NCBI RefSeq assembly: GCF_041624475.1
Contig: NZ_JBFJUX010000003.1
Location: forward strand, 316,853-380,852
Length of the DNA stretch: 64,000 nucleotides
Direction of reading: 5' to 3'
Origin: Litorivivens sp041624475
Lineage (GTDB): Bacteria > Pseudomonadota > Gammaproteobacteria > Pseudomonadales > Spongiibacteraceae
In this document: positions 1-8,799 of the stretch, piece by piece
How the letters are laid out: every line of letters starts with the position of its first letter
Numbering within the stretch: position 1 is the first letter of the stretch
Program-made: the position numbers and the translations under genes
The notes under the pieces: model-generated
Database searches by the model: none
What the model was told of the DNA's origin: nothing
The model's input: the letters and a program-made list of their open reading frames with translations, nothing else

Positions 1-587
1 CCGTCGCCTATATCAATATCGTATCGCCCGAAAAAGCGGTGTACGGGGTTGAAGACTACACCATTGCGATTCAGAACTTGGTGCAGACTGCTCTGCGTGC
101 GATTGTGGGTGAAATGGCGCTGGACGCTGCGTTGTCATCCCGGGATCAGATCAAGGCCAAGCTGAAAATGGGCATTTCCGATGATATTGCCGACTGGGGT
201 ATTACCCTCAAAACGGTAGAAATTCAGGACATCAATCCTTCGCCGACCATGCAGAGCGCCATGGAAGAGCAGGCCGCAGCAGAGCGCCAACGCCGCGCCG
301 TGGTAACGCGCGCCGAGGGTGAGAAGCAGGCCGCGATTCTGGAGGCCGATGGACGTTTGGAGGCCTCGCGTCGTGATGCCCAGGCCGAAGTGGTGCTGGC
401 GAAGGCCAGCGCGGCGGCGATTGAGGTGGTGACCGACGCTATCAAGGGCGAAGAATTGCCGATGGTTTACCTGCTTGGCGAGAAATACATTCAATCGCTG
501 CAAAACCTGTCTGCATCCCCGAACGCCAAAACTGTGGTGTTTCCTGCCGATCTACCGGAAGCCATACGTGGCATTTTGAGCCGATAA
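1..587 (+). CDS. SPFH/band-7 (stomatin-like, slipin) protein, 3' part
   Basis: The gene enters from outside the window; its reading frame is open from base 3 and ends at a TAA before 588. The visible part (about 194 residues) holds the end of a band-7 domain, including the QNLVQTALRAIVGEM and INPSPTMQSAME stretches typical of slipins/QmcA. A long Ala/Glu/Arg-rich coiled coil follows (about residues 85-155) and then a short C-terminal tail. Family members are membrane-anchored scaffolds forming rings at the inner membrane; the anchor would lie in the missing N-terminus. An NfeD-type partner often sits upstream of such genes but cannot be checked here. The next gene starts 135 bases downstream behind a Pho-box array, so this gene probably ends its own operon. 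Confidence 0.9.
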   Translation, partial: VAYINIVSPEKAVYGVEDYTIAIQNLVQTALRAIVGEMALDAALSSRDQIKAKLKMGISDDIADWGITLKTVEIQDINPSPTMQSAMEEQAAAERQRRAVVTRAEGEKQAAILEADGRLEASRRDAQAEVVLAKASAAAIEVVTDAIKGEELPMVYLLGEKYIQSLQNLSASPNAKTVVFPADLPEAIRGILSR

Positions 588-629
588 TCCTGCATCCGGC
601 CTGCGTTGTCATGACAGGTCGTTGCAGGC

Positions 630-669
630 CTGTCATCAAGCTGTCGAGTTGTTGTAACATAATCGTCAC
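630..669 (+). promoter_or_regulatory. Pho-box array upstream of phoB
   Basis: Four heptamers lie at exact 11-base intervals: CTGTCAT at 630, CTGTCGA at 641, TTGTAAC at 652 and TCGTCAC at 663. This is the direct-repeat geometry bound by PhoB dimers (consensus CTGTCAT with 4-base spacers). The array ends 53 bases before the phoB start, so PhoB very likely controls its own operon. The first repeats match best and the last is degenerate. Confidence 0.8.
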
Positions 670-722
670 GAAAAAGTCTTTTAATGCGTAGCTGTGATTC
701 TTCAATTTTGACCGGACTAGCT

Positions 723-1427
723 ATGGCAAATCGCAGCATTCTGATTGTTGATGACGAGAGTTCAATCAGGGAAATGATCCGTATCGGCCTCGAAATGGCC
801 GGCTTTACATGCATGGAGGCCGCAGATGCGCAGGACGCCTACGGCCAGATTCTCGATAATCGCCCCGACCTTATTCTGTTGGACTGGATGATGCCCAATA
901 CCTCTGGGCTGGAGCTGTTGCGACGATTACGCCGCGATGATGTCAGCCGAAATATTCCTGTCATCATGCTCACCGCGAAGGATGACGAGGATAATCGTAT
1001 TCAGGGCCTGGATGTTGGGGCTGATGATTACGTCACCAAGCCTTTTTCATCGCGCGAGCTGCTGGCCCGGATCAAGGCTGTTCTGCGGCGCAGCGCCGAC
1101 CCGGAAGATGGCGATGCGGTCGAGGTGAATGGATTGGTGCTCGACCCTGTGAGCCACCGTGTGTTCGCCGATTCCAAGCCGATAGATATGGGGCCGACCG
1201 AGTACAAACTACTTAAGTTCTTTATGACCCACCAGGAGCGCGCCTACAGTCGCGGCCAATTGCTGGATCAGGTCTGGGGCAGCAACGTCTATGTGGAAGA
1301 GCGTACCGTTGATGTCCATATCCGGCGGCTGCGCAAGGCACTGGCCACGGATGCTCAGGATTACGGCATGCTGATCCAGACTGTTCGCGGTACCGGGTAC
1401 CGATTTTCTGCGGCCGGGCTGGACTGA
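723..1427 (+). CDS. phoB: phosphate regulon response regulator PhoB
   Basis: OmpR/PhoB-class response regulator of 234 residues. An N-terminal receiver (about 1-120) carries the acidic pair in LIVDDE, the phospho-acceptor Asp54 in LLDWMMP and the conserved Lys in VTKPF. A C-terminal winged helix (about 135-232) ends VRGTGYRFS. It is phosphorylated by PhoR under phosphate limitation and binds Pho boxes such as those here. I chose the ATG at 723 because MANRSILIVDDE is the family N-terminus; an ATG 39 bases upstream in frame would add an atypical extension. phoR follows after 6 bases. Confidence 0.96.
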   Translation: MANRSILIVDDESSIREMIRIGLEMAGFTCMEAADAQDAYGQILDNRPDLILLDWMMPNTSGLELLRRLRRDDVSRNIPVIMLTAKDDEDNRIQGLDVGADDYVTKPFSSRELLARIKAVLRRSADPEDGDAVEVNGLVLDPVSHRVFADSKPIDMGPTEYKLLKFFMTHQERAYSRGQLLDQVWGSNVYVEERTVDVHIRRLRKALATDAQDYGMLIQTVRGTGYRFSAAGLD

Positions 1428-1433
1428 TAGCGG

Positions 1434-2744
1434 ATGCAGCGGCACGGGTGGAAAATCGAGCTCGCCCGCTTTGGCGCCTTACTGGGAATTGCCGCCTTTT
1501 TTGGTCTGCTACTCGACTTACTGCCTTGGTTTCTCTGTGGTGCTTCCATTGCCTATGCGCTGTGGTCACTGAGTCAGCTGCGCGATCTTAACCACTGGCT
1601 TCACGCCGGTGCCGGTCGTGATGAGCCACCTGAAGCGGGGGGGCTGTGGGGCGAGGTGTTCGACACACTGTCTCAAGTACAGAAAGAAACCCTCAGGGCT
1701 AATGCCCGCCTGCAGGCCAATATCGATCACCTTCGCGCCTCCTTTTCCTCGATGGCCGATGCGGTCGTCATGCTCAATCCAGACGGAGCGATCGAATGGT
1801 CGAATCAGGCTGCGCATACGCTGCTGGGTTTGCGTCACCCGGACGATACCGGTCGCCTGCTCGTTAATCTGGTTCGAGCCCCTGAATTTATTCGTTATTT
1901 TGATTCCGGCGATTACGATGAGCGCTTTCAGATGGCCTCGCCGGTTAATGCGCAGGTGCGTTTGAGCGTGTCGGTGTCTATCTTTGGCCGCGAAAATCGC
2001 CTGCTTTTTGCCCGCGATATTTCTCGCACAGTGCAGCTTGAGCAGATGCGCAAGGACTTTGTCGCCAATGTTTCCCATGAAATGCGCACTCCTTTGACGG
2101 TCATCAGCGGCTATCTGGAGATTCTCGGTAGTCAGGCTCAGGCGGGGACGCAGGAGGAGCGGGCAATCAGCCAGATGACAGCGCAGGCCAGGCGTATGCA
2201 GAATCTGATACAGGATCTGATGACGCTGTCGCGACTCGAAGCAGTGCCGGCGGGTAAGCAGCGCGACACCTACGCGCTAAGACCTCTTATGGAAACCTTG
2301 CGCGAAGAGATTATGGCAGCTGCAACCGGCTCGCGGGAGGTAGATATTCAGTGCGATGAGTCACTTTGCCTGGTGGGTGACGGTAAGGAACTGCAAAGCG
2401 CGTTTTCTAATCTGGCCGTCAATGCAGCGCGCTATACTCGCGAAGGTGACTGCATCACCTTGCGCTGGTTTGCGGATCGCGACCACGCTTATTTTGAAGT
2501 GGCCGATAACGGCATAGGCATTGAACCACAGCACCTGCCCAGGCTGACTGAGCGGTTCTACCGAGTGGATCAGAGTCGCTCGACCGATACCGGTGGCACG
2601 GGGCTGGGCCTGGCTATCGTAAAACATATACTGCTGCGTCATCAGGGTGAGTTGAAGATTAAAAGCCAGCCCGGTCGCGGCAGCACGTTTACCTGTGTGT
2701 TTCCGCGCTCGGCGGCAGTTCAGCGTAATGCCGAAGCTGGATGA
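1434..2744 (+). CDS. phoR: phosphate regulon sensor histidine kinase PhoR
   Basis: Membrane sensor kinase of 436 residues. Two hydrophobic segments sit near the N-terminus (about 10-45), with almost no periplasmic loop, as in PhoR. A PAS-like domain follows (about 95-200). The HisKA box NVSHEMRTPL holds the phosphorylated His at about 214. The HATPase_c domain shows the N box (NLAVNAARY), G1 (DNGIGIE) and G2 (GTGLGLAIV). It phosphorylates and dephosphorylates PhoB, with its state set by the PstSCAB-PhoU complex encoded just downstream. Translation is probably coupled to phoB. Confidence 0.95.
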   Translation: MQRHGWKIELARFGALLGIAAFFGLLLDLLPWFLCGASIAYALWSLSQLRDLNHWLHAGAGRDEPPEAGGLWGEVFDTLSQVQKETLRANARLQANIDHLRASFSSMADAVVMLNPDGAIEWSNQAAHTLLGLRHPDDTGRLLVNLVRAPEFIRYFDSGDYDERFQMASPVNAQVRLSVSVSIFGRENRLLFARDISRTVQLEQMRKDFVANVSHEMRTPLTVISGYLEILGSQAQAGTQEERAISQMTAQARRMQNLIQDLMTLSRLEAVPAGKQRDTYALRPLMETLREEIMAAATGSREVDIQCDESLCLVGDGKELQSAFSNLAVNAARYTREGDCITLRWFADRDHAYFEVADNGIGIEPQHLPRLTERFYRVDQSRSTDTGGTGLGLAIVKHILLRHQGELKIKSQPGRGSTFTCVFPRSAAVQRNAEAG

Positions 2745-2778
2745 CGAATTTGTGACAAAACTGTGTCTGAGTTGTTAT

Positions 2779-2807
2779 TTGTCATTTAACTGTCACATAT
2801 TTGTATT
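2779..2807 (+). promoter_or_regulatory. Pho-box array upstream of pstS
   Basis: Three 11-base-spaced heptamers: TTGTCAT at 2779, CTGTCAC at 2790 and TTGTATT at 2801. The first two are near-consensus PhoB half-sites. The array lies in the 111-base gap between phoR and pstS, about 48 bases before the pstS ATG, so pstS has its own PhoB-dependent promoter. Confidence 0.82.
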
Positions 2808-2855
2808 ACTGTGGCAGCTGGAACCAAATCACGACCGACACTTCAGGAGACGGTA

Positions 2856-3827
2856 ATGAAACTCAAACAGTGGTTTAGCAAGACAGCAGTAGCCGCAGCG
2901 GCACTGACCATCAATCTGGCTTCGGCCAATTCAGTTGACCCGGATCTGGCGGTCTACCAGAAGTCCTCGGGTGTATCAGGCAATTTGTCCAGCGTTGGCT
3001 CTGATACCCTGGCCAACCTCATGACCCTGTGGGGTGAAGAGTTCAAACGTCTCTACCCGAACGTGAACATTCAGATCCAGGCTGCCGGTTCTTCCACGGC
3101 GCCGCCGGCTCTGACAGAAGGCACCTCTAATTTTGGGCCGATGAGCCGCAAAATGAAGGACAAGGAAATCGAAGCCTTCGAAAGCAAATTCGGCTACAAG
3201 CCAACCGCTGTACCGGTCGCGATTGACGCCCTGGCGGTATTTGTCCACAAGGATAACCCGATTAAGGGTATGAGCATCGAGCAGGTGGATGCGGTTTTCT
3301 CCAGCACCCGCAAATGTGGTGCGGGTAAAAGCATCGATACTTGGGGTGACGCGGGCATGGCCGGCCCTTGGCAGAATCGAGACGTACAGCTGTTTGGCCG
3401 CAACTCTGTCTCTGGTACCTACGGTTACTTCAAGAAGAAAGCTCTGTGTAAGGGTGACTTCAAGAACACTGTAAATGAGCAGCCAGGTTCTGCCTCGGTG
3501 GTTCAGTCGGTCGCGACGTCCATCAATGGTATCGGCTACTCGGGTATCGGTTACAAAACCTCCAGTGTTCGCGCTGTGCCTTTGAGCAAGAAAGGTGACA
3601 AGTATATTGATGCGACGCCTGCAAACGCGGTTGCCGGTAGCTATCCGCTATCGCGCTTCCTCTATGTTTACATCAACAAGGCGCCGAACAAGCCGCTGAG
3701 CCCGCTCGAGCGCGAGTTCGTCAAAATGGTGATGTCTCAGCAGGGCCAGGAAGTTGTGGTCAAGGACGGTTACATCCCGCTGCCTGCCAAGGTGGCAGAA
3801 AAGACTTTGCGAGCGCTGGGAATATAA
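2856..3827 (+). CDS. pstS: phosphate ABC transporter substrate-binding protein PstS
   Basis: Periplasmic phosphate-binding protein of 323 residues. The N-terminus is a Sec signal (charged MKLKQWFSK, then an Ala-rich hydrophobic stretch, cleavage near LASA-NS). The mature part has PBP-like signatures: SVGSDTLANLM, AAGSSTAPPAL, NFGPMSRKM, and NSVSGTYGYFKK, where SGT-type loops contact phosphate. The ATG at 2856 follows CAGGAGA at a good distance; an upstream in-frame GTG at 2811 would disrupt the signal peptide. It delivers phosphate to PstCA. Its own Pho boxes and terminator fit expression above the permease genes. Confidence 0.95.
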   Translation: MKLKQWFSKTAVAAAALTINLASANSVDPDLAVYQKSSGVSGNLSSVGSDTLANLMTLWGEEFKRLYPNVNIQIQAAGSSTAPPALTEGTSNFGPMSRKMKDKEIEAFESKFGYKPTAVPVAIDALAVFVHKDNPIKGMSIEQVDAVFSSTRKCGAGKSIDTWGDAGMAGPWQNRDVQLFGRNSVSGTYGYFKKKALCKGDFKNTVNEQPGSASVVQSVATSINGIGYSGIGYKTSSVRAVPLSKKGDKYIDATPANAVAGSYPLSRFLYVYINKAPNKPLSPLEREFVKMVMSQQGQEVVVKDGYIPLPAKVAEKTLRALGI

Positions 3828-3845
3828 GGTCCCGCTACTCGGACA

Positions 3846-3877
3846 ACGGCCATATCATTGATATGGCCGTTTTTTTA
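3846..3877 (+). terminator. intrinsic terminator after pstS
   Basis: A 10-bp perfect stem (3846-3855 with 3861-3870, ACGGCCATAT arm), 5-base loop and a run of seven T. It lies 18 bases after the pstS stop and before the pstC Pho boxes, so it should insulate or attenuate transcription from pstS into pstC. Confidence 0.85.
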
Positions 3878-3902
3878 TGGTGAAAGCACCTTGTTTCTGT
3901 TT

Positions 3903-3931
3903 GTGTAACAATACTGTCACAAAAACGACAT
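3903..3931 (+). promoter_or_regulatory. Pho-box array upstream of pstC
   Basis: Heptamers at 11-base spacing: GTGTAAC at 3903, CTGTCAC at 3914 and a degenerate ACGACAT at 3925. The array lies between the pstS terminator and the pstC start, which indicates a third PhoB-controlled promoter, for pstCAB-phoU. Confidence 0.68.
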
Positions 3932-3968
3932 ATCATACGCCCCTCGACTGAATAGACTGGAGCCAGGA

Positions 3969-6194
3969 GTGAGCGAACCTGTTTTCGCGGGTAGGACTTC
4001 CCGTTTCGCGCAGTGGCGCAAGTTCAAAGATAAAGCGGCCTCTGTCGGTATCACCGCAGGCGGTTCTGGTGTCTTGCTGGCTATCCTGCTGATCTTCTTC
4101 TACTTGCTGTACGAGATTATGCCGCTGTTCCAGTCTGCCCATATGGAGCAGGCTCACCAGTACAGCCGTGTTGGCTCGACAGCTCCCACTCTCCATCTCG
4201 CGGTAGAAGAGCAGGCAGAAGTCGGCTTCAGACTGGCCGCTGATGGCAGCTATTCGTTTTTCCGCGTGGCCGACGGTTCGACAGTTAATGACGGGCATCT
4301 GGCGCTCCCAGCCGATGCCGAGGTTACGAGCTTTACCATCGATTCGGAAACCAGCCGTATCTTCGCAGTGGGCTTGTCCGATGGCCGCATGGTAATAGCG
4401 CGTCATCACTACAAGATCAGCTACCCCAATGATGAGCGCCTGATTACGCCGGTAATGCAATATCCCTATGGCCGAGAACCTATCCGGCTTACGGAGGACG
4501 CCCTTCACAAGATCGCGCTGCGAGACTCTGAAGAGGCGATGGTCGCCATTGGCTATACCGCCGCCGGCAGAATCGAGGCCCGGCGCTGGGTTAAAGAAGA
4601 AGATTTTCTAAGCGAAGAGGTGACTCTGGTTGAGGAAACCCTCAATTTGCCGGATATCGATATCAAGCCGCATACCCTGTTGCTCGGGCCAACTCAGGAC
4701 TGGCTGTACGTGCTGTCGGCCAAAGGCCAGTACCGGCTGATTGACATTGATGACCAAGAAGTCACAGACGCTGGGGTTATGTTTGATAATGCCCAGCTGA
4801 CTGACGCCCGTTTTCTGTTGGGCGGTGTCTCGCTGCTGATCTCGAATAGCGCCGGCGAGACATCCCAGTGGTTTAACGTCAATACCGACGGCGCCATTCA
4901 CCTGAAGAAAATCCGCAAATTTCACGCTGACAACAGCGGCATCGTGACGGTTGCCCCAGAGCAGCGTCGCAAGGGATTTGTCACAGTTAACAGAGACGGC
5001 CAGCTCGACCTCTACTACAGTACGTCGCAGCGCCATCTGGCAAGCGAGCAACTGCCTGCTCCAGTCGTTCAGGCGGCGATAGCTCCGCGAGCAGAAACTC
5101 TGCTGATGGAAACCCAAGGCGGTGACTTTCTGGTGTGGAAGGTCGAAAACGAACACCCAGAGGTGTCCTGGTCGGTACTGTGGGAAAAGGTCTGGTACGA
5201 AAGCTACCCAGAGCCCGATTACACCTGGCAGTCCTCTGCATCCAATAACGATTTTGAGCCTAAATACAGCTTTTCGCCGCTCGCATTTGGCACACTGAAA
5301 GCAGCCTTCTATGCCATGATCATCGCCGCGCCGCTGGCGATCTGTGGCGCCATCTATACCGCATACTTTATGGCCCCGGCCATGCGCCGCAAGGTGAAGC
5401 CGCTGATCGAGCTGATGGAAGCCCTGCCGACAGTTATCCTTGGTTTTCTGGCCGGTCTGTGGCTGGCGCCCTTTGTTGAAAAGCATCTGCCGGCGGTTTT
5501 CAGTATCTTCATCTTTTTGCCGGTTGGTGTTCTGCTGTTTGCCTGGTTGTGGAATTTCATTCCCATGCGTTATCGCAAGCATGTGCCTGACGGTTGGCAC
5601 CCCTTGCTTATTGCCCCGGTTATTATTGCGATCTTTGCTCTGTGTGTGTCCATGAGCGCGCCCGTAGAACGGCTGATGTTCGATGGCGACATGCGAGCAT
5701 GGATGACCGCGGAACTCGGCATATCCTTTGACCAGCGCAACGCACTGGTGGTGGGTATTGCCATGGGCTTCGCAGTCATTCCGACTATTTTCTCGATTGC
5801 CGAAGACGCGATTTTCTCGGTGCCCAAGCACCTGAGCTATGGCTCGCTCGCGCTTGGCGCCACGCCTTGGCAAACCCTGGTGGGCGTGGTCATGCCGACG
5901 GCGAGTCCGGGTATTTTCTCCGCGCTGATGATTGGCATGGGGCGTGCCGTCGGGGAGACCATGATTGTACTCATGGCGACCGGGAACACGCCGGTGATGG
6001 ATATGAATATCTTTGAAGGCATGCGCACCCTGGCCGCCAATATCGCTGTCGAGATCGGTGAGACAGAAGTAGACAGCAGCCACTACCGCGTGCTGTTTCT
6101 GGCGGCCTTTGTACTGTTTATGTTTACGTTCGTAGTCAACACGGTGGCAGAAGTTGTCCGTCAGCGACTGCGTAACCGTTACGGCAATCTGTAG
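3969..6194 (+). CDS. pstC: phosphate ABC transporter permease PstC (long form)
   Basis: Inner-membrane permease of 741 residues, more than twice the length of E. coli PstC. One N-terminal membrane segment (about 35-55, LLAILLIFFYLLY) is followed by roughly 370 residues of predicted periplasmic sequence with repeat-like beta character. A C-terminal six-helix permease domain starts near residue 435. The ABC-contact loop reads YGSLALGATPWQT near the C-terminus. This long architecture occurs in Pseudomonas-type Pst systems; what the insert does is not known to me. The GTG start at 3969 follows CCAGGAG closely. pstA begins 10 bases after the stop. Confidence 0.93.
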   Translation: MSEPVFAGRTSRFAQWRKFKDKAASVGITAGGSGVLLAILLIFFYLLYEIMPLFQSAHMEQAHQYSRVGSTAPTLHLAVEEQAEVGFRLAADGSYSFFRVADGSTVNDGHLALPADAEVTSFTIDSETSRIFAVGLSDGRMVIARHHYKISYPNDERLITPVMQYPYGREPIRLTEDALHKIALRDSEEAMVAIGYTAAGRIEARRWVKEEDFLSEEVTLVEETLNLPDIDIKPHTLLLGPTQDWLYVLSAKGQYRLIDIDDQEVTDAGVMFDNAQLTDARFLLGGVSLLISNSAGETSQWFNVNTDGAIHLKKIRKFHADNSGIVTVAPEQRRKGFVTVNRDGQLDLYYSTSQRHLASEQLPAPVVQAAIAPRAETLLMETQGGDFLVWKVENEHPEVSWSVLWEKVWYESYPEPDYTWQSSASNNDFEPKYSFSPLAFGTLKAAFYAMIIAAPLAICGAIYTAYFMAPAMRRKVKPLIELMEALPTVILGFLAGLWLAPFVEKHLPAVFSIFIFLPVGVLLFAWLWNFIPMRYRKHVPDGWHPLLIAPVIIAIFALCVSMSAPVERLMFDGDMRAWMTAELGISFDQRNALVVGIAMGFAVIPTIFSIAEDAIFSVPKHLSYGSLALGATPWQTLVGVVMPTASPGIFSALMIGMGRAVGETMIVLMATGNTPVMDMNIFEGMRTLAANIAVEIGETEVDSSHYRVLFLAAFVLFMFTFVVNTVAEVVRQRLRNRYGNL

Positions 6195-6204
6195 GGTTAT
6201 CGAT

Positions 6205-7911
6205 ATGCCAATGGAAAGACAAAAACGTCACTCTTTCACCGAATGGATCCGCAGCGGTGAGCCCTTCATCTGGGTCAATGCCGCTGCAGTGAGTCTCAGT
6301 GCCATTGCGGTTGTGGGTTTGTTAATCCTGCTTGCGGTTCGCGGTTTCGGACACTTCTGGCCCGCTGATGTGATGCAGGCAACCTATACCGCGCCGGGTG
6401 AAAGCGCCCGCGTATTGATTGGCGAGCGAGTCCAAAAAGAGTCGGTGCCGATTGAACAGTTGCGCAGTGCAGGTTTTGATCTGGATACTGACAAAGGATT
6501 TCTCGACCGTGAGCTGATCAAGCTGGGCAACCGCGATGTTACCGGCGCTGATTTCAGTTGGGTGCTGTCGGATTTTCTATCCGATATCCACTATCCGGAA
6601 GACATCATAGTGCTGGAGCGCCGTGAGTGGGGCAACTTCTACGGCTATCTGCGGGGCGTAAAGGAAGATGGCCGCACGGTGACTAGCGCCGAGCAGAGTT
6701 CAGACGAGCTGCGGAAGGAGTTCGAGAGCCGCCTGGAGCGTGCGCTGGAACTGCACGAAAAAATTGAAAAGATAGAAAAGAAAGATATCGGCGCGATTAA
6801 TTACCGTATGGAGAAATTGCGCTTGCGTGAGCGCGGTCTCGAGCTCGACGAGAGCCTGTCGGCCGAGGAGCGCGCGGCAAAACAGACCGATATCGATGCC
6901 GAGCGCGCAGCGCTGGATGCGGAGTACCGGGTCTATCAGGATGAGCTGGTTGGTCTGTATCAGGCGATTAATCGCGACAGCATTGTGGCCGAGGAAATGG
7001 GCGGTCGTCAGGTGGAGTTGCGGCTGGCCAAGATCGTGCGCGCCTTTCAGCCCAACGCCATGGATGTTCTCGACAAGCTCTGGTTTTATCTCGCTAAATT
7101 TGTTGAGTTCCTGACAGACGAGCCCCGCGAGGCGAATACCGAAGGGGGGATATTCCCTGCGATTTTCGGCACTGTGATCATGGTGATCATTATGTCGATT
7201 ATTGTTACGCCCTTCGGTGTGGTTGCGGCGGTTTATCTGCGCGAATACGCTCGTCAGGGCCTTATGAACCGGATTATCCGTATTGCGGTGAACAACCTCG
7301 CCGGGGTGCCATCGATTGTCTACGGGGTGTTTGGTCTCGGTTTCTTTATTTATTTTCTCGGCTCCGAGATCGATCAGGTATTTTTCCCCGAGGCTCTACC
7401 TGCTCCTACCTTTGGTACGCCGGGTCTTTTGTGGGCCTCGCTGACGCTGGCACTGCTGACCCTGCCGGTGGTGATTGTGGCCACCGAAGAAGGATTGTCC
7501 CGGATTCCAAAGGCGCTGCGCGAGGGCAGCCTGGCACTGGGTGCGACCAAGGCTGAGACTCTGTGGCGGGTGGTGCTGCCTATGACCAGCCCGGCGATGA
7601 TGACCGGGTTAATTCTGGCGGTGGCGAGAGCCGCCGGTGAAGTCGCACCGCTAATGCTGGTCGGCGTGGTCAAACTGGCACCCACCTTGCCGGTAAACGG
7701 CAATTTCCCGTACTTCCATCTCGACCAGAAATTCATGCACCTTGGCTTTCATATTTACGACGTGGGTTTTCAGAGTCCCAACGTTGAAGCGGCCCGGCCA
7801 CTGGTCTATGCGACCGCGCTGCTGCTGGTGGTTATTATTGCGCTGTTGAATCTCAGTGCGGTGGCGCTGCGCAACCGCCTGCGTGAAAAGTACAAGTCTC
7901 TGGAACTCTAA
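6205..7911 (+). CDS. pstA: phosphate ABC transporter permease PstA (long form)
   Basis: Partner permease of 568 residues, about twice the usual length. A first membrane segment (about 25-50) is followed by a soluble insert of about 250 residues. Near residues 175-270 that insert becomes a charged coiled coil (many Glu/Lys/Arg, e.g. HEKIEKIEKKD). The six-helix permease core starts about residue 310, with the EAA-type loop LREGSLALGATKAET. I placed the start at the ATG at 6205; an in-frame GTG upstream lies inside pstC. The coiled coil could pair with the PstC insert, which is inference. pstB follows after 21 bases. Confidence 0.92.
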   Translation: MPMERQKRHSFTEWIRSGEPFIWVNAAAVSLSAIAVVGLLILLAVRGFGHFWPADVMQATYTAPGESARVLIGERVQKESVPIEQLRSAGFDLDTDKGFLDRELIKLGNRDVTGADFSWVLSDFLSDIHYPEDIIVLERREWGNFYGYLRGVKEDGRTVTSAEQSSDELRKEFESRLERALELHEKIEKIEKKDIGAINYRMEKLRLRERGLELDESLSAEERAAKQTDIDAERAALDAEYRVYQDELVGLYQAINRDSIVAEEMGGRQVELRLAKIVRAFQPNAMDVLDKLWFYLAKFVEFLTDEPREANTEGGIFPAIFGTVIMVIIMSIIVTPFGVVAAVYLREYARQGLMNRIIRIAVNNLAGVPSIVYGVFGLGFFIYFLGSEIDQVFFPEALPAPTFGTPGLLWASLTLALLTLPVVIVATEEGLSRIPKALREGSLALGATKAETLWRVVLPMTSPAMMTGLILAVARAAGEVAPLMLVGVVKLAPTLPVNGNFPYFHLDQKFMHLGFHIYDVGFQSPNVEAARPLVYATALLLVVIIALLNLSAVALRNRLREKYKSLEL

Positions 7912-7932
7912 TTAACATCGAACGGTGACCCT

Positions 7933-8775
7933 ATGAGCACGGAAACGACACAGTCGAGAACCCACGGCATCAATTTGGATGCTCTCGGTCGCGACACCGC
8001 GGTCAGAAAGTTGGAAAAGGAAGAAATCGCACTGACTGTCAATGATCTGAACCTGTTTTACGGCGAGAAGCAGGCCTTGCACGACGTCAATATGGTGGTT
8101 CCTCGCAAGCGTGTTACTGCCTTTATCGGGCCCAGTGGTTGCGGTAAGTCCACCTTGCTGCGTTGCTTTAACCGGATGAACGATCTGGTGGATGGTTGTC
8201 GTATCAAGGGTGAGATCAATCTGGACGGCCACAACATCTATGACAAGTCGGTAGATGCAGCAGCGCTTCGTCGCAATGTGGGCATGGTGTTCCAGAAGCC
8301 AAACCCTTTTCCCAAGTCAATATATGAAAATGTTGCCTACGGTCTGCGAATCCAGGGCATTAATAAAAAGCGTGTGCTGGATGAAGTGGTAGAGCGTTCT
8401 TTGCGCGGTGCGGCGCTGTGGGATGAGGTGAAAGATCGCCTGCAGGACAACGCGCTGGGCATGTCGGGTGGTCAGCAGCAGCGTCTGGTCATTGCCCGCA
8501 CCATTGCGGTAGAGCCGGAAGTGCTGTTGCTGGATGAGCCGGCGTCGGCGCTGGATCCGATTTCAACCTTGAAAATCGAAGAGCTGATCTACGAGCTGAA
8601 ATCCAAATATACGATCGTGATTGTTACCCACAATATGCAGCAGGCCGCGCGTGTCTCTGACTATACTGCCTTTATGTATATGGGTAAGCTGATTGAATTC
8701 GGTGACACCGACACACTTTTCACCAACCCGTCGCGCAAGCAGACGGAAGACTATATTACCGGACGATACGGTTAA
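7933..8775 (+). CDS. pstB: phosphate ABC transporter ATP-binding protein PstB
   Basis: ATPase subunit of 280 residues. Walker A GPSGCGKST (66-74), ABC signature MSGGQQQR, Walker B VLLLDEPASALDP and the switch His in IVIVTHNMQQA are all present. PstB-specific features are FNRMNDLV and the FQKPNPFPKSIYENVAYG Q-loop region. The N-terminal extension of about 30 residues before the ABC fold is slightly longer than in E. coli. It powers PstCA phosphate import and helps signal to PhoR through PhoU. Confidence 0.97.
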   Translation: MSTETTQSRTHGINLDALGRDTAVRKLEKEEIALTVNDLNLFYGEKQALHDVNMVVPRKRVTAFIGPSGCGKSTLLRCFNRMNDLVDGCRIKGEINLDGHNIYDKSVDAAALRRNVGMVFQKPNPFPKSIYENVAYGLRIQGINKKRVLDEVVERSLRGAALWDEVKDRLQDNALGMSGGQQQRLVIARTIAVEPEVLLLDEPASALDPISTLKIEELIYELKSKYTIVIVTHNMQQAARVSDYTAFMYMGKLIEFGDTDTLFTNPSRKQTEDYITGRYG

Positions 8776-8799
8776 TTTCGGTTGCGGCAGGGGTAGACC

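Noticed and set aside
4608..6083. 491-residue minus-strand open frame opposite pstC.
   Set aside because: Antisense to a firmly identified permease; composition is His/Arg-rich and resembles no family.
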